Positions 39,700 to 50,770 of a stretch of DNA of 64,000 nt are shown piece after piece. The DNA comes from Rutidosis leptorrhynchoides (taxonomy: Eukaryota > Streptophyta > Magnoliopsida > Asterales > Asteraceae), in assembly GCF_046630445.1 (NCBI RefSeq), contig NC_092339.1, positions 77,890,001 to 77,954,000 of the forward strand, read 5' to 3'. Position 1 is the stretch's first letter. Each line of letters begins with the position of its first letter. Made by a program: the position numbers and the translations under genes. The notes beneath the pieces are model-generated. The model made no database searches, had not been told where the DNA came from, and was given only the letters and a program-made list of their open reading frames with translations.

Positions 39700-40536
39700 T
39701 TTTTCCCATCTTTGTTAATTTTTTTAGAGTTAAGAAGCTTACCTTTAAGGCATACTTTGTTCAGGTTCTTGTTGGTTTACAACCCCTGCTTCAGAACGAT
39801 TCTCCATTGCCAAGTCCACTTCTTCACTTAAATCACTTGACTTGTTCTTCTTTCATTTGTGACCTTTAGAAGGACTCCTATGAACTGAACCCTTTTCATT
39901 ACAAGGTTTTAATTTTGCTTTCTGTGCATTCTTCTTGTAATGTGCACAAGCCGATCTGCAGTCAATAGTAGGACAATCGTGCGCTTTTTGTTTCTCATGT
40001 GAGAATCAAGCCTTGTGAAAAAAATGACGGTTCATTAGGAACCTCAACAACATACGTATTGTTTACATGGGCTGGCCCTTTTCCTTTTAAAAGTGGGCTC
40101 TCAATAACCTTTTCAGTACTTGGCCCAACTTTATTAACAGCATTTGACTTTGTAGGGTTCTGTGGCGTGCAATCTTTTGGTGTAAAGTCTTCTTGAACAA
40201 AATCTTCTTCTGCTTCCATAAAGCTGTTTTCCAAATTTTTCTTAAGGTTGTTTGGCATGCTCCTTACAAAGGGCACTGTTTCTATCACCTTTATTGGTTC
40301 AGAAAAGGACTTATTCACCAGAACCACACCTCTATATTTCTCATAGACAAGTAAGTTTAAATCGGGAGATGTGCCACTATCCCTTGGATGTTTGCTATTA
40401 TCCGCTGGTCCATTATCAAGTTCAATATATAAACCTTGAATTGTTTTTCCAGTACCCGATTCCGGCATCGGTCCTCCAGAAGCAGGAGCCGTTGAATTAC
40501 AACCATTTTGACCTTCATCATCAATAATCGGGTCAT
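39700..40536 (-). pseudogene. LINE ORF1, 3' part
   Basis: It continues ORF1 from the right side of the nested gypsy. The frame reads DPIIDDEGQNG at the insertion junction, then an acidic, Pro/Ser-rich linker to about 39995. A short Cys/His-containing stretch (CPTIDCRSACAHYKK) and a Lys-rich part follow downstream in decayed frames. No catalytic motif is expected in ORF1. Confidence 0.6.
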
Positions 40537-40581
40537 TATCATGTAACACCCTGTTTCTGTTTCTGCCTTTTCAGTTATATG

Positions 40582-40657
40582 GGACGCCGTCCAGAATGGG
40601 GGACGCCGTCCAGCAGTGAAGGACTGGACGTCGTCCAGAATGTTGGACGCCGTCCAA
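40582..40657 (+). repeat. Palindrome array A, four copies, start of 5' LTR
   Basis: Four copies of GGACGCCGTCC (one reads GGACGTCGTCC) lie within 76 bp, about 40 bp into the LTR. Each is a hairpin with 5-bp arms and one central base, often extended to TGGACGCCGTCCA. Confidence 0.95.
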
Positions 40658-42708
40658 CTTGTCTATTGGGCCAGCTGTTTTACTTTGAGATATTTAGAGG
40701 GGCAAAATGGTATTTTCACATGTGGAATGAGTTAAGGCCACAAGATCAGTTCTAGGAGCCTCATTTGCTTCACTAACACCCACACAAACCCTCTCATCTT
40801 GTTCTAGTAAGAGAGTAAGGGTTTAGAGAGAGAGAGAGAGAGAGCTTGATTTGGAGAAGAAGGAGTCAGATTCTCACCAAATCTCGGGTTTTAAATTTGT
40901 TCATCTCATTCACGGCTACGTTGTGGTAGTATTGGTAAGCTCAAACTCCGAATTTCAATTGTTAGATTTGATATTCAAGTTAGGGTTTTGAGCTAGTTTG
41001 TTGTAAAACCCTCTTAGATGATGAAATGGGTTTATGGTGGCTAGTTACTCTTGTCACTTGGCGGGATTTGGGTTGGTTGACGTTTTGGCCTTGATTAGGC
41101 TTTGAAAATGAGTTTAATCGCTAGGTTTAGTGATTATGGAAGTGTTGGAACACTTTTGGGTGTGTTTTGTTGCCTAATCTTGAAATGGGTCAAATTAGGG
41201 TTTTGGTGTCAAAATGGGTATGACACGTGTTTAACACTTGTGTCCGGGTTTAATCGGTGTGTTAGTACCATTTTCACTCGTGTTAGTGAGTATTGGTTAG
41301 TTTGGGCGCGGTTTGTGCTTGGAAGTGCATTTGGGTCGAAATTGCACTAAGTGTCAATTGGGTTGGTTTGTAAGTCAACCCTAATTTGTGTTGTGTGTTT
41401 TGTGATAATGGAATAGGTACTTTTCATCGACAAGTTGCGGATTATTCGGTGGCATTCATCAAGGCGATAAGGTGAGTGTTAATATCCTATGTGCATATGT
41501 ATGTGTAGGATGGGTGCGGGTCGGGTGAACTGGTTCTCGGTTATAGAGCTCACTTCACATATAGGTGGATTTGATAGACTTGCGTTTAGGTCCAATTGGC
41601 ACGGTTGTGCATTTTGGTTGATCACCTTTGGCGAGGTACACGTTTTGTGTGTACGTTATCACACGTGTTTGTGATGTGGAGTATATAACCCCAATGGCGA
41701 AGGGTTGATATTGTCGTGATGTGGATAACCCCGATGTGGTGGATTTTATAATCCCGTGACTGTGGGTTTTGAGTTGGAGAAGTGGATCTCGTGTAGTTCG
41801 GATTCACGATGACGCGTGTAGTTCGGTCATCTTATCGGAAGTGAATCTCGTGTAGTTCAGTTTCACGGTGACGCGTGTAGTTCGGTCATCTTATTGAGGT
41901 AGTGATCTCGTGTAGTTCGGATTACTAAGGCTCGTGTAGTTCGGCCAACCTCGATGTTGTCTTGTTGAAGATAGTAATCTCGTGTTGTTTCGGATTACTA
42001 AGGCTCGTATAGTTCGGCCAATCTTCATTGTGGTGTTTGGTATTCGGTAATGGGTTAAGGGGTTAACCTTATTCGTTTATATATTGTTATGTATATATTA
42101 ACGTATTGTTGTGATGTAGCTAACCCTCCGGGTGTAGCTATTAGGAGTTGTTCACATCGTCGTTGGTGAACTTATGTTTGTTGTTGTATCTTTAGCTCGT
42201 TGCTTAATGATTGTACGGTATGCTTAGACTAGCTTGCCTTTATGCTTGGATGCTCCGGTATGCGGTATTTGATATTTTGTGTGGCGTGTCCATTTTATGC
42301 ATATATATGTATGTAGTATATTCTCACTCACTAAGCGTTAGCTTACCCTCTAGTTGTTTACATTTTTATAGATTGCATAGATGTGGTGGCTCGGGTAAGC
42401 GTGGGAACTAGTGGACTTGCGTATTTGCTTTAGAAGGCTTGCTTTTGGATTAGATTAGGATTAGGTAGTGTATTCCCTAATCTCATGCTCGGTCTATGTT
42501 TTGAATTTAACTAAATGGGTCGAAATGGTCACTTGGTTGTAATTTGGGTTGATGTGGGCCCGGGGTTGTAAAACTCGGTTTTATTATGAAAAACTCTTAG
42601 TTTTAATTATTATAACATATTGTGAAAGTGTTTTGGTTTAAAAGTGTCGGGAAGCGGGTTTTTCGCCCGCGTGTATAAGAAAAACTGATCAGGACTTTTT
42701 AGTGTATT

Positions 42709-42787
42709 TGGACGCCGTCCAAAAGGCTTGGACGCCGTCCAGTCTTTCAGATCTGGACGCCGTCCAGATAGCTGGACGCCGTCCAGA
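42709..42787 (+). repeat. Palindrome array B, four copies, end of 5' LTR
   Basis: Four perfect GGACGCCGTCC copies lie within 79 bp, ending about 66 bp before the LTR end. The 3' LTR has the equivalent array at about 48689-48767 and array A at about 46562-46637, where two copies are mutated (CCTTCC and CCATCC). Confidence 0.95.
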
Positions 42788-42855
42788 TGAACTGTCCCAG
42801 AATTTTTTTTTTTATGGCACGTTTTTGGAAGGATAACGGGTTGGGTCGTTACAAG

Positions 42856-42867
42856 TGGTATCAGAGC
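42856..42867 (+). other. Primer binding site, initiator Met tRNA type
   Basis: TGGTATCAGAGC starts two bases after the 5' LTR. Confidence 0.93.
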
Positions 42868-43294
42868 ATGGTCTAAGGGATTTAGGTGACTTGAGATAGG
42901 TGCCTAGACTTAGACTTTTGTGTGTGCTTAATTTGTTGCCGGACTTGTAGGATTACGGGTCGGAATGGGTTATAGTTAGTGCCTTGTTTGTAGGAGGACT
43001 AACCTTTATATTAGTAATGCGGATATTATTAATATATTAGTGTGTTGTGATAATAATTCTCGCGTGTGTTAATATCGCATAGAATTTTGTTTGTGTTTGT
43101 TTATATCATCGAGCGAGGCGGTCGTTGTACTAACAAGTTGATACGGCGTGTGTGCGTAATAAGGACTTGCAAACCTTATTACGGGTGCAAATCGTGTCTA
43201 GCAAGTGATGTACGACGAGTGTTTAGCAAGATGGGGGCGGTATTGTGTGAGTGCTTTTACGTTCATGATCTAATCGCTTTTGCATTTCCTTAGA

Positions 43295-44236
43295 ATGGCG
43301 ACGGGAAACGGGATCGAGACGAACGATCTAGAGTTTAACGTTAGAGTTGCGGCCGCCTTTGCGGAGCAAATGGGTGCGTTTCGAGAAGAAATGGATAGGA
43401 AGTATTCCGAACTTCAATGTAGTGGTGAAATGGAGCGTTGTCTTAAGAGCTTCATGAGGACTAAATCCCCGATGTACGACGGAAAACCGGATCCTTTGGT
43501 AAGCACAACTTGGATCTCGAATGTCGAAGGGTGTTTTCGTACTATTGAATGCCCTCCCGAGAAGAGGACAAGACTCGCTACTAGTTTGTTGCGAGGTAGG
43601 GCGAAGGATTGGTTGGATGGTAAGATTGATCTTGTCGGCGGTGAACCGTTTATGGCGTTATCGTGGGACAGGTTTAAGAAGGAATTCTTCGAGGAGTTCC
43701 GGACTTCGGCCGATTTGTCGGAAATGCGTAACGAGTTGCGAAATTTGCAACAGGGTCCTATGGATTTGAATACTCTCAAGACGACCTTTATGGCGAAGGC
43801 TCGTTTTTGCCCGGAGTATTTGGGGAATGATCGTTTGTTGATGGAGGATTTCTATCGGACCTTGAATGATGACTTGAAGAGTAAAATTAGTCGAGGTCAA
43901 GCGAAATCGTTTGCGGAATTATTCGACTTGGCTAGAGGTTTCGAGTCGTATTCGCGATCAAAGATTGGTGAACCTTCAAGTGAGAGAAGGGTTGTTTCGT
44001 ATGGTGCTCCAAGTAAGAGGACTAAGGGTCCGAGTGTGAGCACGGGTGGTACGCGGACGGGTATATCGGACTCTAGTGCGTCTAGATGTTACAATTGTGG
44101 CATGAGGGGTCACAAGTCTTGGGAATGTTCGGTACCAAAGGGTGATGGCATGGCGTGCTTCAATTGCCAAGAAGAAGGACATCGTAAGTCGGAATGTCCC
44201 AAGTTAGCGGGGACGGGTGCGGCAAGGAGACGTTAA
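43295..44236 (+). CDS. Gag protein of the gag-only gypsy
   Basis: The frame is intact, 313 codons from the ATG at 43295; it stays open a little upstream, but the first ATG is here. A retrotransposon Gag domain lies at about residues 65-205, with ATSLLRGRAKDWLDG and WDRFKKEFFEEF. Two CCHC zinc knuckles close the protein: CYNCGMRGHKSWEC near residue 265 and CFNCQEEGHRKSEC near 288. The stop follows about ten residues later (ends GAARRR), so there is no protease. Gag should build particles and bind RNA through the knuckles. The protein is as expected for a chromovirus Gag in size and order. No frameshift is present, and base use is more GC-rich than the surrounding LTR. Confidence 0.93.
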   Translation: MATGNGIETNDLEFNVRVAAAFAEQMGAFREEMDRKYSELQCSGEMERCLKSFMRTKSPMYDGKPDPLVSTTWISNVEGCFRTIECPPEKRTRLATSLLRGRAKDWLDGKIDLVGGEPFMALSWDRFKKEFFEEFRTSADLSEMRNELRNLQQGPMDLNTLKTTFMAKARFCPEYLGNDRLLMEDFYRTLNDDLKSKISRGQAKSFAELFDLARGFESYSRSKIGEPSSERRVVSYGAPSKRTKGPSVSTGGTRTGISDSSASRCYNCGMRGHKSWECSVPKGDGMACFNCQEEGHRKSECPKLAGTGAARRR

Positions 44237-46507
44237 GGTACGTTTCATTTTAATAAATATGTCCTTTGATTATTTATTATGCGCCGTTGAGTTTGAGTTT
44301 ATTAAATGCATTGTGTTGTGCATGTTATTGATATGGGTGACGTTCCTAATGGAAGTACCCTATGGCAACGTTTTGATTGATGGGCGAAGGGCGTAAGACT
44401 TGGTGCAACCAAGCATTCCTTAGTATTGGGAAATGTTTCTACCAAACCATGGAAATGGGTTTTGGTGTTTGGTCGTTAAGCGCGTGTTCGCTTTCGTGCT
44501 GAAGTTGATGAACCATGAGGTTCGTCGGGTGGATTGAATTCCTTGAAATCGAGTGTTGATCTTGATGTATGTTGGTAAAGGAGTCTACGTGACGCGACAT
44601 TAGGTGCCTCTTTTATACCTACTAGCGTGGTGTTCGACTCCGATTATGTTGCGGTTACATTGTACTTAGGGTACCGAAGTGAAACCTTTAGGTACATGAG
44701 TGACTAGGTGGAAATTTGACAAACTAAAGCAATTGGATGATTGCGAGAGTATAGTTTGTGTAATTTGTGGTACACTTTTCGTTTGAAGTGTTTAAGGATA
44801 GGTTAAGATCCTTGGTATGCTCAAGGTTGGAGCAAGATTTGGTGATGGGTCATGTGAACCCAATTGTTGGTAAAGTCTACCTTTGGTAGAACTGTACGGT
44901 AGTACGAGTTGTGGATATGGAACGTAGTTCCAAGTGGGGGAGTTACACTCTCGCAGGAGGAGACCTTAGGGTGAGGATTCGGATAATGCTTATGGTAGAT
45001 CCGAAACTTGTGTTGGGACCTAGTTTTGGTCGATTTGTGGTGGAGTACAATTTCGGTTAAAATTGTACTTATGATTTTGGATTTAAATTATCACCGAAGT
45101 GGTAATGTAGTAAATCTCGTTGAGAGATAATGGACGTGTTTGGCGAGCAAGGTGAAATCCCTCGGTTAAGGGATGTGTGTGTCGGGTTCTCTTTTGGGGA
45201 ATTATTGTTTTGTGCCTATGTTTGATATAGGTGGTTCTTGCTCGATTGTGTGAATGGTTAGTGGTATCCGTTAGGATTCACTATGGCGTAGTAGAGCGCG
45301 ATGTTACGCTACTCGTTGTTCGAGGCCAAAAGGGCGTTGATTGGTGAAGCATGACCTTCGGGGTCCGCTGACTTCATCATGGGATTATTGATTGGTGAAG
45401 CATGACCTTCGGGGTTCGCTGACTTCATCATGGGAATATGTGTTATATCGGTGAAGCATGGCTTTCGGGGTCCGCTGACTTCATCCGGTGTTGAGTTGTG
45501 AATCTCGTGTAGTTCGGATTCACGATGACGCGTGTAGTTCGGTCATCTTATTGTGGAAGTGAATCGAGTGTAGTTCGGATTCACCAATGACTCGTGTGGT
45601 TTCGGTCATTGTATTGAGGAGTGAGTCTCGTGTAGTTCGGATTCACAAATGACTCGTGTAGTTCGGTCATTCCTTTGGGATAGTGACTCTCGTGTAGTTC
45701 GGATTCACTAGGGCGCGTGTAGTTCACCCAATCCCGATTGTGTTGCGAGGAAGGTAGTGAGTCGCGTGTAGTTCGAATTCACTAAGGCGCGTGTGTTTTC
45801 GGCCAGCCTTCATGTTGTTTGATCTATTGGTTGTTTATACACCAATGGTGGGGTCGTAAGGACCGAATTGTGTGATCTATCGGTTGTTTTATACACCGAT
45901 GGTGGGGTCGTAAGGACCGTGTTGTGTGATCTATCGGTTATTTTATACACCGATGGTGGGGTCGTGAGGACCATGTTGTGGGATTAGTGATGCGATAGCC
46001 GTGTTTCGCTCACATGTTATTACGGGTGTGACATTAGTCGATTTCGTACACCTTGGGATCTAGCGTTTCCATAGCCGTTTTGGGCGCTATCGGTTTAGCC
46101 GTTTGCTTATGATGTTACGGTAGTTGCGTATTGGTCGTATTGCGCACTACAGGGGACGTTAAGTGGTAAGTGTTATCCGTAAGGGTTCGCTTCTATTCGG
46201 TCTTCGTCGGTTTAGATGGTCGACTTTATTTTGTTGTACGGTTGTTACTAGCAATATACTTGGTACGGTATGCTAGGGGTTGATATCTCGGTTCGAGATT
46301 TGGTTGAGTTTTCCCGATGTGAGGGAATGAGCAAGGTTTTAGTGCTCGGTTTGTGGATTTGATAAATCGCGAGTGACGATTTTAGTTGTTAAAGGCGATT
46401 CATTGGGAAGAGTTGCCTAGGAAAGTCGGATTGGGACTTATGTTGGGGACTGTTGAGTGTGGTCCGTTTGGTTAGGTGGCGCAGATCGCGAGGACGCGAT
46501 CATGTCT
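44237..46507 (+). repeat. Non-coding, minisatellite-rich region replacing pol
   Basis: No reverse transcriptase, integrase or protease motif was found in any frame. Three tandem families occupy its right part. Three copies of a roughly 40-bp unit with GTGAAGCATGACCTTCGGGG lie at about 45340-45493. About five units built on CTCGTGTAGTTCGG lie at 45496-45815. Three copies of a roughly 53-bp unit with CACCGATGGTGGGGTCG lie at 45818-45985. The middle family is also present in both LTRs. Confidence 0.8.
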
Positions 46508-46521
46508 AAGTGGGGGAGAGT
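46508..46521 (+). other. Polypurine tract of the gag-only gypsy
   Basis: AAGTGGGGGAGAGT lies immediately upstream of the 3' LTR. Confidence 0.85.
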
Positions 46522-48833
46522 TGTAACACCCTGTTTCTGTTTCCGCCTTTTCAGTTATATGGGACGCCGTCCAGAATGGGGGACGCCTTCCAGCAGTGAA
46601 GGACTGGACGCCATCCAGAATGTTGGACGCCGTCCAACTTGTCTGTCAGGGCAGCTGTTTTACTTTGAGATATTTAGAGGGTCAAAATGGTATTTTCACA
46701 TGTGGAACGAGTTAAGGCCACAAGATCAGTTCTAGGAGCCTCATTTGCTCCACTAACACCCACACAAACCCTCTCATCTTGTTCTAGTGAGAGAGTAAGG
46801 GTTTAGAGAGAGAGAGCTTGATTTGGAGAAGAAGGAGTCGGATTCTCACCAAAGCTCGGGTTTTAAAGTTGTTCATCTCGTTCACGGCTACGTTGTGATA
46901 GTATTGGTAAGCTCAAACTCCGAATTTCAATTGTTAGATTTGATATTCAAGTTAGGGTTTTGAGCTAGATTGTTGTAAAACCCTCTTAGATGATGAAATG
47001 GGTTTATGGTGACTAGTTACTCTTGTCACTTGACGGGTTTTGGGTTGGTTGACGTTTTGGCCTTGATTAGGCTTTGAAAATGAGTTTAATCGCTAGGTTT
47101 AGTGATTATGGAAGTGTTGGAACACTTTTGGGTGTGTTTTGTTGCCTAATCTTGAAATGGGTCAAATTAGGGTTTTGGTGTCAAAATGGGTATGACACGT
47201 GTTTAATACTTGTGTCCGGGTTTAATCGGTGTGTTAGGACCATTTTCACTCATATTTGTGAGTATTGGTTAGTTTGGGCGCGGTTTGTGCTTGGAAGTGC
47301 ATTTGGGTCGAAATTGCACTAAGTGTCAATTGGGTTGGTTTGTAAGTCAACCCTAATTTGTGTTGTGTGTTTTGTGATAATGGAATAGGTACTTTCCATT
47401 GACGAGTTGCGGATTATTCGGTGGCATTCATCAAGGCGATAAGGTGAGTGTTAATATCCTATGCGCATATGTATGTGTAGGATGGGTGCGGGTCTGGTGA
47501 AGTGGTTCTCGGTTATAGAGCTCACTTCACATATAGGTGGATTTGATGGACTTGCGTTTAGGTCCAATTGGCACGGTTGTGCGTTTTGGTTGACCACCTT
47601 TAGCGAGGTACACGTTTTGTGTGTACGTTATCACACATGTTTGTGATGTGGAGTATATAACCCCAATGGCGAAGGGTTTATATTGTTGTGATGTGGATAA
47701 CCCCGATGTGGTGGATTTTATAATCCCGTGACCGTGGGTTTTGAGTTGGAGAAATGGATCTCGTGTAGTTCGGATTCACGATGACGCATGTAGTTCGGTC
47801 ATCTTATCGGAAGTGAATCTCGTGTAGTTCGGATTCACGGTGACGAGTGTAGTTCGGTCATCTTATTGAGGTAGTGATCTCATGTAGTTCGGATTACTAA
47901 GGCTCGTGTAGTTCGGCCAACCTCGATGTTGTCTTGTTGAAGATAGTAATCTCGTGTGGTTTCGGATTACTAAGGCTCGTGTAGTTCGGCCAATCTTCAT
48001 TGTGGTGTTTGGTATTCGGTAATGGGTTAAGGGGTTAACCTTATTCGTTTATATATTGTTATGTATATATTAACGTATTGTTGTGATGTAGCTAACCCTC
48101 CGGGTGTAGCTATTAGGCGTTGTTCACATCGTCGTTGGTGAACTTATGTTTGTTGTTGTATCTTTAGCTCGTTGCTTAATGATTGCACGATATGCTTAGA
48201 CTAGCTTGCCTTTATGCTTGGATGCTCCGGTATGCGGTATTTGATATTTTGTGTGGCGTGTCCATTTTATGCATATATATGTATGTAGTATATTCTCACT
48301 CACTAAGCGTTAGCTTACCCTCTCGTTGTTTACATTTTTATAGATTGCATGGATGCGGTGGCTCGGGTAAGCGTGGGAACTAGTGGACTTGCATATTTGC
48401 TTTAGAAGGCTTGCTTTTGGATTTGATTAGGATTGGGTAGCTTATTCCCTAATCCCATGCTCGGTCTATGTTTTGAATTTAACTAAATGGGTCGAAATGG
48501 TCACTTGGTTATAATTTGGGTCGATGTGGGCCCGGGGTTGTAAAACTCGGTTTTATTATGGAAAACTCTTAGTTTTAATTATTATAACATATAACATATT
48601 GTGAAAGTGTTTTGGTTTAAAAGTGTCGGGAAGCGGGTTTTTCGCCCGCGTGTATAAGAAAAACTGATCAGGACTTTTTAGTGTATTTGGACGCCGTCCA
48701 AAAGGCTTGGACGCCGTCCAGTCTTTCAGAGCTGGACGCCGTCCAGATAGCTGGACGCCGTCCAGATGAACTGTCCCAGAAATTTTTTTTTTTATGGCAC
48801 GTTTTTGGAAGGATAACTGGTTGGGTCGTTACA
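46522..48833 (+). repeat. 3' LTR of the gag-only gypsy
   Basis: 2,312 bp, colinear with 40542-42853. It has a shorter GA run near 46806, an extra ACATATA unit near 48590, and the minisatellite at about 47755-48005. Confidence 0.93.
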
Positions 48834-48838
48834 TATCA

Positions 48839-50073
48839 ATAATTGGGTCATCTCCCCTTGAATCTTTATTACCTTCAGACTCTTGATTATTGTTATCTTC
48901 AATAGACTTGTTAATGCAATACATAAATTCATCCATATCTTCTGATTCGATATGGACCAATGGATCAAAATCAACCCCAACTTCATGGGCCCATAAAGTT
49001 GCCATCTTGTTATTTTTCAAATCGGTGATCGTTTGTTTGTGGAAAACAGTTGGACAAAATACTTCCATGAAAACAAAAAATGATCCAGCCTGAAAAAGAT
49101 TGTGAGAACTTTTCGGAATATACAAAATCTCTCCAAAATCCTGCACAGCAGCGGTTATGTTCTCCATACACCCATAATCCACCGGAATGCCTCGAACCTC
49201 TATCCAAGCCATTCTTGAATATCTACCACGCCTATCGGACATTGGGATTATCTTCAAAAATTGTTCAATACCTTTGCTATACAATGGCCCATGACAAACT
49301 CTTTGAAAGCTCTGTCCATCGACACATCTTATCATACAAACATACTTTCCCCAAAGGCAACATTTATCAATCTTTGCCTTACGATCTACGAGCCACTTAC
49401 TGAGTTTTAGCTTGGAAAAACTCACCTTATCGACAATGAGGACAGTCCGATCCATACCTTGGCTCACATCATCATTAATTTGAAGTTTAATCAGCCCCTG
49501 TTTGTTATCATTAAACCTACTTTGGCCTCCCCAATTCTGCTTGAACTGAGTATGACTACGTTCACGAGAAGCATTTGAATGTTGTTTGTCAAACTTGGCC
49601 ATGCCCAATCTCAGCATGTTTCCTAACAAAAATTTACCATACATACTTGCAACTGCCTCCCTGGCCTGCTCATTTAAAGCAAATTTGATAAACCCAAAAT
49701 TCCGACCATTGCGCCAAGCTATATTCTGGATCCACCCAAATCGTCTAAAAGCTTCACTAAGGACCATAGGAGTGGTGTTCCTAGTTATATTGCCCACAAA
49801 AATCGTTGAGATTTTCTTCGTCTCCCTATGACGATAACCTGCATAGTTCGAGTGACTCTGTTCTGGTCGCTAACTGTTGACCAGAGTATTCCCCACAACC
49901 GCCTCAGCATAAGATTGAAGTAGCGGTGGTGGTGGTGGTGGTAAAGGATTCGAAGTAGTTTTGGAGTGATTTTTAGTAGGATTGGAAACGGAAACGGAAA
50001 CGGATGTGTTTTGGGTAGGAATAGGTTGAACTGGAACGGTGGAGAGAAGGGAAAATGGGAGTTGTACGGACAT
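48839..50073 (-). pseudogene. LINE ORF1, 5' part (RRM type)
   Basis: The minus-strand frame starts at ATG 50073 (MSVQLPFSLL) and runs through a Pro-rich segment. One in-frame TAG lies at 49870-49872. The same frame then continues with an RNA-recognition-motif-like domain (IFVGNITRNTTP; RNP1-like NFGFIKF) at about 49815-49600. A segment typical of plant LINE/DUF4283 proteins follows (RMAWIEVRGIPVDYG near 49210-49165), then an acidic tail to the gypsy insertion. RRM-type ORF1 proteins bind LINE RNA. The single stop suggests recent decay. Confidence 0.75.
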
Positions 50074-50154
50074 GGTGAAGATTTGAAAAAATTGCGATGT
50101 AGATTAATCATCTAAATGTTCATTATTTTCACCCTCCTAATCATAAACTTTAAG

Positions 50155-50603
50155 TCTCCTACCCGACACGATGCCACATCATCAAATTAAATCACACATT
50201 TTTTTCAACACAAAAGGTCAAAAACCTACACGTCATATCACAAAGGACCAAATTGAAATAATAGAAAAACATTAAGGACTGAAACTAAAACTACAACAGT
50301 ACCTCTTTCACTCCACCTCCACATAATCATCAACCATACACAAACCCGTTTTTATTAAACGTCCACCACCGTCCACCGTCTATCACCGCCTTCCTCCGTC
50401 CTCGCCGCCGCCGTAAAAATACTTCCACCAGCACTTCCGTATAAGTACAACTAAACCACCAAAACGAACCGTGTATTTCTCTCCAAAAAAAACTCAATTC
50501 CGTCTCAAAATGACTCACGAAATTACATTTCAAAATCACGTCACAAATATATTTAATAATAATCATTAATTAATTATTAGATTAGATTCGAAAGTTAATT
50601 GCG
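50155..50603. promoter_or_regulatory. Promoter region of the 5'-nucleotidase gene
   Basis: This segment lies between the repeat-rich zone and the gene. It holds CCACC-type pyrimidine-rich stretches (50300-50460) and no supported gene; the minus-strand frame at 50330-50566 shows no domain. Core elements are inferred only. Confidence 0.45.
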
Positions 50604-50611
50604 TATATAAA
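50604..50611 (+). promoter_or_regulatory. TATA box
   Basis: TATATAAA lies 10 bases before the ATG at 50621. With the usual 25-35-base offset, transcription would start near 50635-50645, downstream of that ATG, which favours the in-frame ATG at 50771 as start. Confidence 0.55.
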
Positions 50612-50742
50612 CGTAAATTAATGACTCCTATTGCAGCATCGCATTCATTATCATTGACATCAAACTCGTTACGAATCAACTCAAAAACCGTATCGGATTC
50701 AATTAGTCACATTGATATATATTTATCTGTATCTATACCTAA

Positions 50743-50754
50743 ATGCGTATTTAA
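50743..50754 (+). promoter_or_regulatory. Possible three-codon upstream ORF
   Basis: ATG CGT ATT TAA lies 28 bases upstream of the ATG at 50771 and in another frame. If transcription starts below the TATA box, it would be the first AUG in the leader. Confidence 0.3.
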
Positions 50755-50770
50755 ATCAAACAATTGTAAG

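Larger units (their letters stand above)
40542..42853 (+). repeat. 5' LTR of the gag-only gypsy
   Basis: 2,312 bp. It contains four palindromes near each end, a GA run at about 40822-40843, and four units of a 50-70-bp minisatellite built on TAGTTCGG at 41783-42035. Confidence 0.93.
40542..48833 (+). mobile_element. Gag-only gypsy (chromovirus/Tekay-like) retrotransposon
   Basis: An 8,292-bp element with two 2,312-bp LTRs running TGTAACACCC to GGGTCGTTACA, and a perfect 5-bp duplication TATCA at 40537-40541 and 48834-48838. It carries an initiator-Met PBS, one intact gag frame, about 2.3 kb of repeat-rich non-coding DNA in place of pol, and a polypurine tract. LTRs differ by scattered substitutions and small indels, so it is older than the gypsy at 2794. 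The Gag with two CCHC knuckles suggests a chromovirus; the lineage is inferred. Confidence 0.92.
38874..50110 (-). mobile_element. L1-type LINE, RT-deleted, with nested gypsy
   Basis: The minus-strand element runs from about 50110 (5') to 38874 (A-rich 3' end). It is flanked by the 19-bp direct repeat TCTAAATGTTCATTATTTT at 38855-38873 and 50111-50129, as expected for target-primed insertion. Without the nested gypsy and its duplication it is about 2.9 kb: a complete 5' part with ORF1, then a short ORF2 remnant. The reverse transcriptase is missing, so it is non-autonomous. Confidence 0.85.

Noticed and set aside
40582-42787. GGACGCCGTCC arrays as CRISPR-like repeats
   Set aside because: The units are 11-13 bp with spacers of irregular, mostly short length, in a plant LTR; there are no cas genes.
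50330-50566. Minus-strand 78-codon frame as a divergent gene
   Set aside because: No recognisable motif, and the Arg/Trp-rich stretch comes from CCACC and CGCCG repeats.
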